Assembly (NCBI RefSeq): GCF_040358255.1
Contig: NZ_CP132938.1
Span: 3,534,001 to 3,598,000, forward strand
Source of the DNA: Tunturibacter gelidoferens
GTDB lineage: Bacteria; Acidobacteriota; Terriglobia; Terriglobales; Acidobacteriaceae
DNA: 64,000 nt
Direction of reading: 5' to 3'
The notes beneath the pieces were generated by a model. It saw only the letters and a program-made list of their open reading frames with translations, was not told where the DNA came from and searched no databases. Both the position numbers and the translations under genes were made by a program. Positions within the stretch are counted from its first letter, which is position 1. Every line of letters begins with the position of its first letter. Below are positions 1 to 11,060 of the stretch, piece by piece.

Positions 1-105
1 GCCGATGACGCGGTGATCGGTCGTGAAGACGACGGCGCGGAGAGTTCGGATGTTGACGGTCGTGGGATGCGGATGCGCTGGTGGGGTGTTGAAGGGGGGA
101 GTCAT
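1..105 (-). CDS. coxA: Cytochrome c oxidase subunit I, N-terminal fragment
   Basis: Only the first 35 codons lie in the window; the gene runs off the left edge. The ATG at 105 overlaps the coxB stop as ATGA (102-105), which signals translational coupling. The translated start ends in TTDHRVIG, the hallmark just before the first transmembrane helix of haem-copper oxidase subunit I (usual form TTDHKxIG). Subunit I carries haem a, haem a3 and CuB and reduces O2 in the inner membrane. The identification rests on this short motif and on the partner gene upstream; the catalytic core is not visible. Confidence 0.85.
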   Translation of the reverse strand, partial: MTPPFNTPPAHPHPTTVNIRTLRAVVFTTDHRVIG

Positions 106-881
106 GGGGCCGCCTTTTGTTTTGCGGCCAGCCAGGTTGCGAATTGGTTGGGTGGGAGGATGAGGAGTGTGGCGTTCATGCGGTAGTGGCCGAGTCCGCA
201 AAGCTGCGTGCAGAGGATGGCGTAGGTGCCGGGGGTGGTGGGGGTGAAGTGGAGGTGGATGGTCTGGCCGGGGACTGCGTTCTGCTTGAGTCGCATCTCG
301 GGGATGGAGAAGCCGTGGATGACGTCCTGGGCGCGGAGGCGGAGGTCGACCTCTCGGTTGGCGGGAAGGACGAGTTGGGACGTGACCTGGTCGTCGGCGG
401 AGTGAGGATCGGATGGGTCGAGGCCGAGGGGATTGCCTTCGCCGGGGGCTACCAGGCTGGGGCGGGTGATGCCGAAGGTGGCGTCGGGACCGGGGTAGCG
501 GAAGTACCAGGCGAACTGGACTCCGGTGACCTCGACCTGGAGGGCTGTGGGGGATGCTCCGGTGTAGCGGGAGGCAGCCCAGAGGCGCTCGGCCTTGAGG
601 GTGAGGGAGGCGAAGAGGAGGGCGAGGACGGTGAGCGGGAGGTACTCGATGCGCCAGAGGCGCGTTGGTTCGGAGTGGCGTCGGGCGAACAGGCCGATGA
701 GGAGGATCAGGTGGGCGAGAGTCAGGAGCGCGAGGGCGACCCAGAGGTTCAGGAGGAGGTGGTGATCAAGTGCGGGGCCGTGGGCACTGGCGTCTGCAGG
801 CAACAGCCATGGACTGTGGATTGCGGCGCGATCGATCCAGAGGCTGGGAAGACAGGCGCTCGTAAGGCGGGAGCAGATCAC
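102..881 (-). CDS. coxB: Cytochrome c oxidase subunit II (CuA-binding)
   Basis: A 259-residue protein with two hydrophobic helices at about 41-66 and 79-96, followed by a periplasmic cupredoxin domain. The aromatic electron-entry segment QFAWYFRYPG lies near 122-131. CuA ligands are visible: H189 in DVIHGFSIP, C224 and C228 in CTQLC, H232 and M235 in GHYRM. The usual Glu between the two cysteines (CxExC) is Gln here. Subunit II takes electrons from cytochrome c and passes them to subunit I. There is no C-terminal haem c motif. It overlaps coxA by four bases and follows a small membrane ORF by 44 bases, so the three probably form one transcript. The first 40 residues look unlike a signal peptide, so the true start could be further in. 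Confidence 0.93.
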   Translation of the reverse strand: MICSRLTSACLPSLWIDRAAIHSPWLLPADASAHGPALDHHLLLNLWVALALLTLAHLILLIGLFARRHSEPTRLWRIEYLPLTVLALLFASLTLKAERLWAASRYTGASPTALQVEVTGVQFAWYFRYPGPDATFGITRPSLVAPGEGNPLGLDPSDPHSADDQVTSQLVLPANREVDLRLRAQDVIHGFSIPEMRLKQNAVPGQTIHLHFTPTTPGTYAILCTQLCGLGHYRMNATLLILPPNQFATWLAAKQKAAP

Positions 882-925
882 CTATGCAGGATAGCGTGTC
901 CGCGAGGTGAGAGGAGAGGGGTGCC

Positions 926-1129
926 TCAGCCTAGCTTTCCCAGGAGGAAGGCGTAGAGGACGACGACGAGAATGGCCGCGACCACTCCGACGAGAAGAGG
1001 GGCGAGCATATTGATGTCGATTGTGTTGGCTGCGCCGTCGAGCTGCTTCCTGTTGCCTTTGAAGAGGAGGAATTGCGCTTCGGATCTTCCTGACTCGAGA
1101 GTATCCGTTTGGATGGGCCTGGAACTCAT
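926..1129 (-). CDS. Small single-span membrane protein upstream of coxB
   Basis: A 67-residue ORF ending 44 bases before coxB on the same strand. The first 40 residues are polar (MSSRPIQTD start). Residues 42-64 form one strong transmembrane helix (MLAPLLVGVVAAILVVVLYA) and the tail is GKLG. I do not recognise the family. Position and topology suggest a small accessory or assembly subunit of the oxidase, but this is inference. No good Shine-Dalgarno precedes the ATG at 1129, and a second ATG at 1009 would leave little more than the helix. Confidence 0.5.
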   Translation of the reverse strand: MSSRPIQTDTLESGRSEAQFLLFKGNRKQLDGAANTIDINMLAPLLVGVVAAILVVVLYAFLLGKLG

Positions 1130-1212
1130 ATGTGGAAATGTTAGTTACGAAGGCATAAATAAGTCATAAAGATTCGGCCGTGGAACAGGTGGGCGGCGTG
1201 GGTTTTAAGGAC

Positions 1213-1854
1213 CTATGTCCTTAGGGAGTCTGCGCTGAGTTGATTTTGAACGAGTTGGAGGAAGAGCTGGTGGACGCGGGGGTCGTGGCCGAGTTCCGGG
1301 TGAAAGGTGGCGGCGAGGAGGTTGCCCTGGCGGACGAGGACGGGGAAATCGTCGCGGGTGGCAAGGGTTTCGACCTCCGGGCCCACGCGGGTGATGCGGG
1401 GTGCGCGGATGAAGACCATCTCAAGGGGAGCGCCGGGCAGTTTGGTGGGGGCGGTAAGGATGGTGGAGTCCAACTGGCGGCCGTAGGCGTTGCGTTCAAT
1501 GGTGATGTCGAGGGCGGCGAGGGAGATCTGAGGGGGATTTTGGACGTCATTGGCGAGGAGAATGGCTCCGGCGCAGGTGCCGAAGGTGGGGACGGTGCGG
1601 ACGAAGGTGGTGAGGGAGTCGAGGAAGCCGTTGCGCTCGAGGAATTTGAGCATGGTGGTGGATTCGCCGCCTGGAATGATGAGGCCGTCGATGCTGGGGC
1701 GGTGGTCGGGGGTGAAGAGCTGGTCTGGGGTGCGGATGAGTCGGGTGGTGACTTCCAACGTTGCCAGGATCTTCGCATGGGCCTCGTAGGCTCCCTGAAG
1801 GGCGAGGATGCCGATGGCTGGCGGTCGGTGTTGTGGCGATGATTGTTCCGTCAT
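1213..1854 (-). CDS. pdxT: Pyridoxal 5'-phosphate synthase glutaminase subunit PdxT
   Basis: A 213-residue class I glutamine amidotransferase, normal length for the family. It hydrolyses glutamine and channels ammonia to PdxS for vitamin B6 synthesis. Visible features are the N-terminal IGILALQGAYEAH, the oxyanion strand PGGESTTM (61-68), the nucleophile Cys94 in FGTCAGAI, and the His185/Glu187 pair in TFHPEL. The Arg in ERNAYGRQ (121-128) is also typical. Its partner pdxS lies about 2.8 kb away on the same strand (4639-5592), with unrelated genes between, whereas the two are usually adjacent. Confidence 0.96.
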   Translation of the reverse strand: MTEQSSPQHRPPAIGILALQGAYEAHAKILATLEVTTRLIRTPDQLFTPDHRPSIDGLIIPGGESTTMLKFLERNGFLDSLTTFVRTVPTFGTCAGAILLANDVQNPPQISLAALDITIERNAYGRQLDSTILTAPTKLPGAPLEMVFIRAPRITRVGPEVETLATRDDFPVLVRQGNLLAATFHPELGHDPRVHQLFLQLVQNQLSADSLRT

Positions 1855-2342
1855 GTACTCTTTGGATCTCGCCTCTGTTATGAATGAATTACGGATGACT
1901 GAACCGGCAAAGCCTTCTAGAAGCGGCTTCTATTTATATGATTCAGACAGTCGACCAAAGTTGTTGTTTTTGGTCTTCGGCCGCCGTCGGAACGCGGCTA
2001 TCTCAAGTATAGAAGACCCTACGGAGTAGTTTTATGAGGCGAATGACTCCGCCGTGCGTATGCGCAATTCAGTCATTTTCTGCATCTTTGGCCGCTTGGC
2101 GAATGTCGTCGTTTCTTTCCAGGTTCAGACCACTGGGCACGTATGGCGTTCCAAATGTCGGCGGCGTACTCTCCGATCGTTCGATCACTCGAGAACCTGC
2201 GTGAGCCCGCGACATTCAGAATGGCTTTGTCTATATGGTGGATGGTGGGATTATCCTTATCAAACGTCTTCGGGACTTCACGAGTCAGTCCGGTATCTCT
2301 GGAATCGGTTGTTCGTACCAATTGGAAAAGCAGGAGAACATT
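1855..2342. other. Intergenic region between pdxT and the channel gene
   Basis: About 490 bases with no convincing gene. It should hold the pdxT promoter (minus strand) and the promoter of the channel gene (plus strand), but I could not choose clear -35/-10 boxes. An A/T-rich stretch lies around 1928-1945. Open frames in this stretch have no recognisable product and no good ribosome-binding sites. The composition is visibly less GC-rich than the flanks. Confidence 0.5.
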
Positions 2343-2663
2343 GTGATTCCTTGGGGGCTGACCATCAGGTTCTTGAAGCATCTGGCGGTCGGCCTTTGGC
2401 TGTTCTCGCCTCTGTTGTTGACCTTGATGCTGGTAATCATGCTGCTTGGATACCTTGCCGGTAAGCAGGAGGGCTGGTCGCGCTTCGACAGCTTCTATTG
2501 GGCATTCGTCACAGCAACGACAGTCGGTTACGGTGACTTCCGTCCAACCAAGAGACGATCAAAGCTTATAGCCATTCTCACAGCCGTGCTGGGATTGCTG
2601 ACTATGGGCATCATCATCGCATTGGGAGTGCATGCCGCGACAAAGGCTTTTGATAGAACCTGA
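2343..2663 (+). CDS. Two-TM potassium channel protein
   Basis: The chosen GTG start (2343) follows AGGAGA (2332-2337) at five bases and gives 106 residues. The frame is open further upstream, but that part looks non-coding. The protein has the minimal K+-channel layout: a first transmembrane helix (about 9-37), a pore helix, the selectivity filter TVGYGD, and a second helix. It would form tetramers that pass K+ across the inner membrane. There is no RCK or cyclic-nucleotide-binding domain, so gating cannot be predicted. It stands alone between pdxT and a SYLF gene and converges with the latter. The codons look less GC-biased than those of its neighbours. Confidence 0.85.
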   Translation: MIPWGLTIRFLKHLAVGLWLFSPLLLTLMLVIMLLGYLAGKQEGWSRFDSFYWAFVTATTVGYGDFRPTKRRSKLIAILTAVLGLLTMGIIIALGVHAATKAFDRT

Positions 2664-3205
2664 GGTCCTGGACGGTCTGCGCCTCTCGGAGAACGCATCG
2701 CCGCAAAACGTCGATATGTACGGATTAGCAGGCCGACTTCTGATGACCGCTTCGGATATTTTAAAGAAGTGAGGCGGATTGTCGGAGTGATATGGAAACC
2801 AGCGGCGTTGCGGGTTCTCCTGTACGACTGTGGGTAAAAGCGATTCTTGCTTTTGCGGTTTTCTGTTCCGTGTGGAAGTTCTGCCCGTAAAGCGATTGAT
2901 ACTGTCTCACCGAATGCTGCGGACTTTGGGAAGAGACGATGAGACACAAGCGGAGATAAGACGCAGCTACTGGTCCGATCGTATTCGCCAACGATCTCGT
3001 CTTCCTCTGCAGTGAGCCATCGAAGGACTATCGGTTCACACAAGTCACGCAAGTCACGCAAGGGCGATCGGTTGATAGTTACTAAATTTTATTGTGTAAC
3101 TGCGGAGGGAACAAATCCAGGGAGAGGAAGGAGGCGATTTGGCAAGGCCTCCTTCCCCTCATGTCTGCTCGGGGCTTCCGAGCGCGAGGGAGCTATGCGC
3201 GGAGC
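2664..3205. other. Intergenic region between channel and SYLF genes
   Basis: About 540 bases between two convergent genes. No frame here looks like a protein. Two structures are visible: a short tandem run of CAAGTCACG near 3040-3062, and a perfect 10-bp inverted repeat at 3126-3156 (listed separately). It may be the remains of a lost gene, but nothing in the sequence proves this. Confidence 0.5.
3126..3156 (-). terminator. Perfect 10-bp stem-loop downstream of the SYLF gene
   Basis: GGAAGGAGGC (3126-3135) and GCCTCCTTCC (3147-3156) pair perfectly around an 11-nt loop, 50 bases past the stop of the minus-strand SYLF gene. No T-run follows on that strand, so it is not a textbook intrinsic terminator. 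It may protect the 3' end or act with Rho. Confidence 0.4.
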
Positions 3206-3913
3206 TTAGTGGGCACCGCTCGCGTGGAACATCTGGTTGACGGTACGGATGAAGTTCAGGGAGTCAGGCTTGGGTTTTACGCTGCCCGACAGGATGGACT
3301 CGTAGGTGACATCGCTGCCGTAGTAAGCGGTGGTGTCTTCGGTGTTCTGGTGGACTACATCGCCGGTAAGGTCGATGCCGGCGAAGATGCCCTTGTTGCG
3401 GGAGTAGGTGAGGAAGGCGGCGTTTGCGGTCTCGGTCGTGGAGGCCTGAGAGTCGCGTCCGACGGGTCCGGCGGCTACTGAGGCGTCGCCGCCGAGCTTG
3501 ATCTTGTCGTGGAGAAGGCGCTCGAAGGAGTCGTGAGTGGTGCCGACGAGGACGAGATCAGTGGATTGGCCCCCTGCCTGAAGGCCGAAGCTAGCGCCGG
3601 TGAGTTGGATGAAAGCTGGAGCGCTCCAGCCATGGCCGGTGCGGCAGCTGACTACGCCCTGGCCGTACTGGCCGCCTACGATAAATGCTCCTTTTTTGAA
3701 TCCGGGTATGACGGCAATGCAGGTGGCCTTGGCGGCGATGTCGTTTGGTATGCCCTTGTCCGGGGTGGCCATGAGATCGTGCAGGACCGCGTGCGCCGCT
3801 TCGATGCGTTCATCGAGCTTTTGCGTGTCAGCCGCGGAGGCGGCGATGGTCATAGACATGGTCAGGGCCGCAGTGGTGCAGAGTGTTTGAACAAACTTTC
3901 GTATCATCATCAT
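3206..3913 (-). CDS. SYLF/YSC84-domain exported protein (copy 1)
   Basis: A 235-residue protein with an N-terminal signal peptide (after MMMIRKFVQ, cleavage near ASAA-DTQ). The rest is a SYLF domain, known for lipid binding in eukaryotic homologues and of unclear role in bacteria. Typical segments are IAVIPGFKKGAFIVGGQYGQ, VVSCRTGHGWSAPAFIQL and the later YSRNKGIFAGIDL. Three consecutive ATGs follow AGGGAGAG, so the start is uncertain by up to six bases. A second SYLF gene lies at 47660-48349 with the same domain order but low identity, so the two are old paralogues. Probably periplasmic or membrane-associated. Confidence 0.88.
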   Translation of the reverse strand: MMMIRKFVQTLCTTAALTMSMTIAASAADTQKLDERIEAAHAVLHDLMATPDKGIPNDIAAKATCIAVIPGFKKGAFIVGGQYGQGVVSCRTGHGWSAPAFIQLTGASFGLQAGGQSTDLVLVGTTHDSFERLLHDKIKLGGDASVAAGPVGRDSQASTTETANAAFLTYSRNKGIFAGIDLTGDVVHQNTEDTTAYYGSDVTYESILSGSVKPKPDSLNFIRTVNQMFHASGAH

Positions 3914-4203
3914 CTCTCCCTTTGTACCGCTGGTTTTATATCGCTCGTTGTTTCAGCGTCTGTAGTGCGATGCGTATGTAATGGGCTAAGTTGTGCAGGA
4001 AATGATTTGGCAAGCGAGCCTGTTGAAGATAAATTTGCGGAAAATTGCAGGGGCGAGGCAACGCAGGTCGCGTGATCTCGGACACGGCGGGGAACTTCAC
4101 GAGATCAACCCGGTATGCATCGTTTGGGGGATGGCCGCAGAGGCGCAGCTCAGCTATAGGTAAAAGGGTGCGAGTTCATCGGGCCAGAGTTTATTTGTGC
4201 GCA

Positions 4204-4530
4204 ATGCCTTTGCTGACCGGGTTATATGCCGAGGCGTCGGTTGTGCCGTTGCTCCGGCCTGACGTGGTTGCTTCGAGAAGGATAGTCGTTGCAGCGCCCG
4301 TGGACGATGCGGCCGCGATGCAGGAGAGTCTGCGGCGAGATGTTGCGGAGCATCCTGAAGAGTTCGTCGTATTTGCGACTGAGGCGGGAGCGAATCAGTT
4401 CATGACGGAACATCGCTTTTCCGTCGAGACGGAGACCAGTGGCAGGATTATGTCGCGCGGGGTAGTGGGGTACTGGCAGGGGAAGACGATTGTGGTGCTG
4501 CCGTGGGAGCCGCTTAAAAACTTTCAGTAA
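4204..4530 (+). CDS. Hypothetical protein, 108 residues
   Basis: I do not recognise this protein. From the ATG at 4204 it gives 108 residues; the frame is open 53 codons further upstream, but that part is Arg-rich and looks non-coding. The body resembles a compact alpha/beta domain: a strand RRIVVAAPVD, a helix with acidic residues, FVVFATEAG, and near the C-terminus GVVGYWQGKTIVVLPWEP. No motif, signal peptide or membrane span is visible. It converges with pdxS, with a hairpin repeat between. Codon use fits a real gene, but no ribosome-binding site is clear. Confidence 0.5.
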   Translation: MPLLTGLYAEASVVPLLRPDVVASRRIVVAAPVDDAAAMQESLRRDVAEHPEEFVVFATEAGANQFMTEHRFSVETETSGRIMSRGVVGYWQGKTIVVLPWEPLKNFQ

Positions 4531-4558
4531 CTTTCCGTAAATGACATGGAAAGACTCG

Positions 4559-4627
4559 TCCTGCCGGACGGCTCCCTGCGCGGGAGGCGGTCACTTCGTG
4601 ACTCGTGTACCCCTCCCGTTGGTCGGC
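4559..4627 (+). repeat. Hairpin repeat family A, copy 1
   Basis: Begins TCCTGCCGGACGG and contains the hairpin GTCACTTCGTGAC (4590-4602), nested in a longer GGGAGG/CCTCCC pairing. It lies between convergent genes (4530 and 4639). Copies 2 and 3 are at 6651 and 12785 in the same orientation. Confidence 0.8.
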
Positions 4628-4638
4628 AAGTGGCGGCT

Positions 4639-5592
4639 CTACCAGCCGCGGGTTTGCATGAGGTCTTGCTCTTCGATGGCTGCTGCGGCGAGACCCTTCA
4701 TGGAACCGATGACGGCTTCGCTGGCTTCGGCGACGATCTTGGGGTCGTTGAAGTGCGTGGTGGCGATGACGATGGCGCGGGCACGGCTGACGGCTTCTTC
4801 GCGCTCCTTCGGATCGTTCTCGACATCGAGCGGGGTGGCGCGTTCCTTCATGAAGATGCCGGAGCCTACGAAGACGGTCTCGGCGCCCAGCTGCATCATC
4901 AACGCCGCGTCGGCGGGGGTGGCGATGCCGCCTGCGGAGAAGTTGGGGACGGGGAGTTTGCCAGCTTTGGCTACCATGCGTACGAGCTCGTAGGGCGCGC
5001 CATGGACTTTGGCGGCGTTGTAGAGCTCCTCGTCGCCGAGGACGGTGAGTGCTTTAATCTCGCGGACGATCTGACGCATGTGCTGGACGGCGTGGACGAC
5101 GTCGCCGGTACCGGGCTCGCCTTTGGTGCGGATCATGGCTGCGCCTTCGGCGATGCGGCGGAGAGCTTCGCCGAGGTTGCGTGCGCCGCAGACGAAGGGC
5201 GTGGTGAAGGCGTGCTTGTCGATGTGGTAGGTCTCGTCGGCGGGGGTGAGGACTTCGGACTCGTCGATGAAGTCGACGCCGAGGTGCTGGAGGACCTGGG
5301 CTTCGGCGAAGTGGCCGATGCGGGCCTTGGCCATGACGGGGATGGAGACGGCGCCGATGATCTGCTTGATGAGCTTGGGGCTGGCCATGCGGGCGACTCC
5401 GCCTTCGGCGCGGATCATGGCGGGGACGCGCTCGAGGGCCATGACGGAGATGGCACCGGCCTCTTCGGCGATGCGGGCCTGCTCGACGTTCATGACGTCC
5501 ATGATGACGCCGCCTTTGAGCATCTCGGCGAGGCCGAGCTTGAGGCGGAGGGACGGGGTGCCGAAGTTTCCGTTTTGGGTGTGGTCTGACAT
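4639..5592 (-). CDS. pdxS: Pyridoxal 5'-phosphate synthase lyase subunit PdxS
   Basis: A 317-residue TIM-barrel synthase that builds PLP from ribose 5-phosphate, glyceraldehyde 3-phosphate and ammonia supplied by PdxT. Start chosen at the ATG at 5592 (MSDHTQNG), preceded by GGAG; an earlier in-frame start adds ten unlikely residues. Key features are GGVIMDVMN with Asp32, Lys89 in [10 protein letters not shown] (forms the imine with ribose 5-phosphate), and Lys157 in [12 protein letters not shown], followed by the phosphate-binding Gly residues. The C-terminal segment near [17 protein letters not shown] and VFVGSGIF is typical. Length and motifs are complete, so the enzyme should be active. 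Confidence 0.97.
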   Translation of the reverse strand: MSDHTQNGNFGTPSLRLKLGLAEMLKGGVIMDVMNVEQARIAEEAGAISVMALERVPAMIRAEGGVARMASPKLIKQIIGAVSIPVMAKARIGHFAEAQVLQHLGVDFIDESEVLTPADETYHIDKHAFTTPFVCGARNLGEALRRIAEGAAMIRTKGEPGTGDVVHAVQHMRQIVREIKALTVLGDEELYNAAKVHGAPYELVRMVAKAGKLPVPNFSAGGIATPADAALMMQLGAETVFVGSGIFMKERATPLDVENDPKEREEAVSRARAIVIATTHFNDPKIVAEASEAVIGSMKGLAAAAIEEQDLMQTRGW

Positions 5593-5925
5593 GGGGCTCC
5601 TTATGCGCGGCGGTGGGCGCACTGTGATGCGTGGGTGTCCGCGAGACTTTTAAGTTTAGCAGTTTTGAGCGGTGGTGACGTGAGGTATTGGCTGCCGTGT
5701 TGCCGACCTTGTGTTTCGCAGCCATGCAGTCGAACTGGTGCGTATTCGCGCAGAGATTGGCTGACGATCATTCCTCTTCGGGTGCAAGGGAGAAGTAAGT
5801 TAGCCAGGTTGGTTCAGGGCGAGGCATTTTGGCTGAAAATTCAACTGGGGTTTATTCGGAATACGGCCCTGCGGCCTCAAGCTGCGCTTACGGGGCGGTG
5901 TGTGGGCCTCGACGGAGGGGTCTGA

Positions 5926-6645
5926 ATGGTTGGTGAACTGACGATCGTGATTCCTGCCAAGAACGAAGTGGCGATGCTGCCTAGACTGCTGGAATCTCTT
6001 TGCAGGCAGGACTATTCGGGGATGGCGCAGACGCGGGTGCTGGTGGCGGATGCGGGTTCGACTGACGGAACGGTGGAGGCGGCGCTGGGCTTTCGCGACC
6101 GGCTGGCAGTGGAGGTAGTGCCGGGTGGGTTGCCTTCGGTGGGGCGCAATGCGGGGGCTAAGCTGGCAACTACGAAGTATGTGTTGTTTCTGGATGCGGA
6201 TGTGGAGCTGCCGGAACCTACACTGTTGCGGCGAGCGCTGTGGCGGATGGAGCGGCGGGAGCTTCATCTGGCGACGACGAACATTGCGTGCCGGCAGGGT
6301 AGCTTTTTTGATGATCTGCTGTATGCAGGAAATAATTTGATGCAGAGAATTGGATCGTTTACCAAGCCGTTCGCTACGGGGATGTTTATGTTGTTTGACA
6401 GCGAGGTCTTCTGGGCGCTGGGTGGGTTTAATGAGCGGGCTTTGTTTGCAGAGGACTATCTGCTGTCGAAGGGCGTGGCGCGGCAGCGGTTTCGTATCGT
6501 GCGCGGTCGGGTGCTGACGACGAACCGACGATTCCAGAAGCTGGGGCACTGGCGCATGGTTTGGATGTTCTTCAAGACCATGGTGCATACCTGGGATGAG
6601 GAGTATTTTCTCGAGGACCAGGACTATTGGGGTGAGGCTGGGTAG
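5926..6645 (+). CDS. Family 2 glycosyltransferase
   Basis: A 239-residue GT-A fold enzyme; the ATG at 5926 follows GGAGGGG at good spacing. It shows the N-terminal TIVIPAKNE, the DAGSTDGT nucleotide-sugar loop, GRNAGAKLA, the metal-binding LDADVELP (DxD), and the acceptor-side GGFNERALFAEDY. There is no clear transmembrane helix, apart from a moderately hydrophobic C-terminal stretch, so it is probably cytoplasmic and membrane-associated. Substrates cannot be read from the sequence. It stands alone and converges with a thioesterase gene, with repeat A copy 2 between them. Confidence 0.9.
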   Translation: MVGELTIVIPAKNEVAMLPRLLESLCRQDYSGMAQTRVLVADAGSTDGTVEAALGFRDRLAVEVVPGGLPSVGRNAGAKLATTKYVLFLDADVELPEPTLLRRALWRMERRELHLATTNIACRQGSFFDDLLYAGNNLMQRIGSFTKPFATGMFMLFDSEVFWALGGFNERALFAEDYLLSKGVARQRFRIVRGRVLTTNRRFQKLGHWRMVWMFFKTMVHTWDEEYFLEDQDYWGEAG

Positions 6646-6650
6646 AGTTG

Positions 6651-6722
6651 TCCTGCCGGACGGGCCCACTGCGCGTGGGGCGGCCACTTCGTGGCGAGTA
6701 TACCGGACTCGGTAGGTTCGGC
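6651..6722 (+). repeat. Hairpin repeat family A, copy 2
   Basis: Starts TCCTGCCGGACGG six bases past the glycosyltransferase stop. Its hairpin is GCCACTTCGTGGC (6683-6695). Compared with copies 1 and 3 (GTCACTTCGTGAC), one pair has changed on both sides (T-A to C-G), which preserves the stem. It lies between convergent genes. Confidence 0.8.
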
Positions 6723-6749
6723 GGCTTGGGTCCGGCCTTCGGCCGGGAA

Positions 6750-7277
6750 CTATGGGGTGATGCCGGCGGCGAAGAGGAGTTTTTCGTCGATGGCGATGAA
6801 GAGGCCTTTGCTGCGGGCGAGGACTGTGCCGTCGGGGTGTTGAATTTCGGCTTGATGGAAGAGCTTGCGGCCGGGTTTGCCGTCGGCTTTGTCGGGGCGG
6901 TTGAGGTGGCGGCCTATGAGAACGAGAGGCTGGTAGAGCGGGACGGGGCGGAGATAGTCGATCTCCATGTGGCGTGTCATCGCGAGGACGTTGAGGGGGC
7001 GGTTGAGCTTGCTCATGGCTTCGTCGAGCAAAGCGGCGACGATGCCGCCGTGGATGTGGCCCGGGGGGCCTTCGTGCATGCGGTCGAGCTGGAAGTTGCA
7101 GGTGGTGGTGATGGCTTCGGGGTTTGAGGTGTCGGTGGTGAAGGACAGATGGAGGCCCTGGGGGTTGGCGGGGCCGCAGCCGAAGCAATGGTTGGCGCGC
7201 TCGTCGATGGTGGGGTTGCCGTCCATCGAGGCGGGGGTGTGGCGGGCGGTGTCGGGTGTGGGCTGGTGTTCGCTCAT
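6750..7277 (-). CDS. Hotdog-fold thioesterase (PaaI-like)
   Basis: A 175-residue protein of the acyl-CoA thioesterase superfamily. It carries the N-terminal CFGCGPANPQGL motif of a hotdog subfamily, then GHIHGGIVAALLDEAMSK, the central helix with the catalytic-region His-Gly-Gly and acidic residue, then strands such as TRHMEIDYLRPVP. These enzymes usually hydrolyse acyl-CoA thioesters in the cytoplasm as dimers or tetramers; the substrate here is unknown. The C-terminal LLFAAGITP is a little longer than in most members. It stands alone between a convergent glycosyltransferase and a VOC gene. Confidence 0.88.
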   Translation of the reverse strand: MSEHQPTPDTARHTPASMDGNPTIDERANHCFGCGPANPQGLHLSFTTDTSNPEAITTTCNFQLDRMHEGPPGHIHGGIVAALLDEAMSKLNRPLNVLAMTRHMEIDYLRPVPLYQPLVLIGRHLNRPDKADGKPGRKLFHQAEIQHPDGTVLARSKGLFIAIDEKLLFAAGITP

Positions 7278-7466
7278 GAGTCGCCTGTGCTTCGGACGTT
7301 AGCACAATGAGGGGTGAAATGAATAGCGATTCAGTTTTACGGTGAGCCTGAGTCGGTTTGGTGGAATGAGAGCGTACCGCAGGGGAGACCCAAAGCTAAA
7401 GCATTGGGCTACCTAGAAACACGGTGCCAGTGGACGTTGTGTCTGGTGTGACGTCGAGCCGGGGGG

Positions 7467-7844
7467 TTACCTGGAGGAGGGTTCGCCGACGAAGACGAGG
7501 CAGTCGTTCGGGTCGGAGATATGAAACTCGGTCATGCCGTAGTCGCGGTCGAAGAGGTCTCGGATGCGGTAGCGGTCTTTGAGGGTCTTTACATGCTCCC
7601 ATAGCGGGTGGATGTTGGAGACCTCCAGATAGATCTCGGTGTGGCCGCGAACGCATTGCATGACCTTCTCGGAGGCTGCCTTTTGGAAGTGAATGGTTTG
7701 GCCGTCACGCTCGACGATGGAGTAGTCAGGGGAGTGCATGGTGAGGGTGAAGCCGAGGACGTCGCGGTAGAACGCGAGAGTCTCATCCATGTCGGCGACG
7801 GCGAGCATGGGGCTGATGCGTTTTGCGGTGGTTGCAGGTGACAT
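7467..7844 (-). CDS. VOC family (glyoxalase/bleomycin-resistance-like) protein
   Basis: A 125-residue single VOC module. It has the two beta-alpha-beta-beta-beta units: ISPMLAVADMDETLAFYRDVLGF at the start and EIYLEVSNIHPLWEHVK with EFHISDPNDCLVFVGE in the second half. A GGAG ribosome-binding site lies six bases before the ATG. Candidate metal ligands are His and Glu in the second unit, but the full glyoxalase I set is not obvious. Function could be dioxygenase-like, isomerase or ligand-binding; the sequence does not decide. It lies downstream of recQ on the other side of a short gap. Confidence 0.85.
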   Translation of the reverse strand: MSPATTAKRISPMLAVADMDETLAFYRDVLGFTLTMHSPDYSIVERDGQTIHFQKAASEKVMQCVRGHTEIYLEVSNIHPLWEHVKTLKDRYRIRDLFDRDYGMTEFHISDPNDCLVFVGEPSSR

Positions 7845-7937
7845 CGACGGCTCCGTGAGGAGGATTTGGCGAATGAAGACATGGTGCCATGGAACGTCGC
7901 GGTTGGTGGGAGTTCCGTCCTTATCTTTTGATTTTTT

Positions 7938-10490
<2,553 letters not shown>

Positions 10491-10601
10491 TCTGCTAGCT
10501 TCGAGTTTCGCATATTGTTCGCGTGAGGGCGAAGTGGCTTGTGAGGAACTCGAGGTGGACAGTTTGAGTCCTGAAATGGAGTTGCGGGTTAGTGAAAAGA
10601 G

Positions 10602-11060
10602 CTAGAAGATCTGGTAGTTCACTTCGACTGTCGTCCGATACGGAACAGGTGTGCCGCGGTAGGTTGCGGGAGTGAACCGATACTGTGCTACGACTTTGAC
10701 AGCATTTTCGTCGAGGGTGAGAGCTGCTCTCGTTCCTTCTTGGACAAGGGTATCAGCGATCGACTTCGCAACGTGTATGTCGGTAGTGGTGCCGTCGATG
10801 CGAACGATGAAAGAGACGAGGCAGTTGCCTCCAATCTTTTTCTTTCTCGCCTTTTCGGAAAATTCTGGCTCTACCGAGTAGATGAGCTTCGGAGGCGTAA
10901 CTCCGTCTCCAGCGTGATAGATGCCGAAGAAGTCTGGATTGGGAAGCGACTGTTTGGGATTTGCTTGTGGGTCCGGTTTCTTGCTCTCCGCGGACGATGC
11001 GGCGGGTGGAGCTTGTTGCGAGAGAGCCAAAGTTGGATTCGCCAGGACGGTTGGAGTCAT
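10602..11060 (-). CDS. TonB C-terminal domain protein
   Basis: A 152-residue protein whose C-terminal 95 residues form a TonB-like domain: PKLIYSVEPEFSEKARKKKI, GNCLVSFIVRIDGTTTDIHV, and the final YRFTPATYRGTPVPYRTTVEV. The N-terminal part is Pro/Ala/Gln/Lys-rich like a periplasmic linker. The called ATG at 11060 leaves no membrane anchor. In frame upstream, about 14 codons encode the hydrophobic KLSVITVVVGLM, but I find no ATG, GTG or TTG before the stop codon there. The start may be non-canonical, or the N-terminus may be damaged. Such proteins may couple energy to TonB-dependent receptors or have other periplasmic roles. Confidence 0.75.
   Translation of the reverse strand: MTPTVLANPTLALSQQAPPAASSAESKKPDPQANPKQSLPNPDFFGIYHAGDGVTPPKLIYSVEPEFSEKARKKKIGGNCLVSFIVRIDGTTTDIHVAKSIADTLVQEGTRAALTLDENAVKVVAQYRFTPATYRGTPVPYRTTVEVNYQIF

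Noticed and set aside
2528..3061. 177-codon minus-strand frame over the channel 3' end and following gap
   Set aside because: No recognisable domain, no ribosome-binding site, overlaps the channel gene.
3040..3062. Tandem CAAGTCACG units as a possible CRISPR or iteron array
   Set aside because: Only two to three copies of a 9-base unit, no spacers, no cas genes and no replication genes nearby.
4546..5589. 347-codon plus-strand frame opposite pdxS
   Set aside because: Antisense to a fully motif-supported pdxS; Gly/Asp/Glu-rich with no domain.
5800..7305. 501-codon minus-strand frame across the glycosyltransferase and thioesterase genes
   Set aside because: Arg/Pro/His-rich shadow spanning two well-supported genes in other frames.
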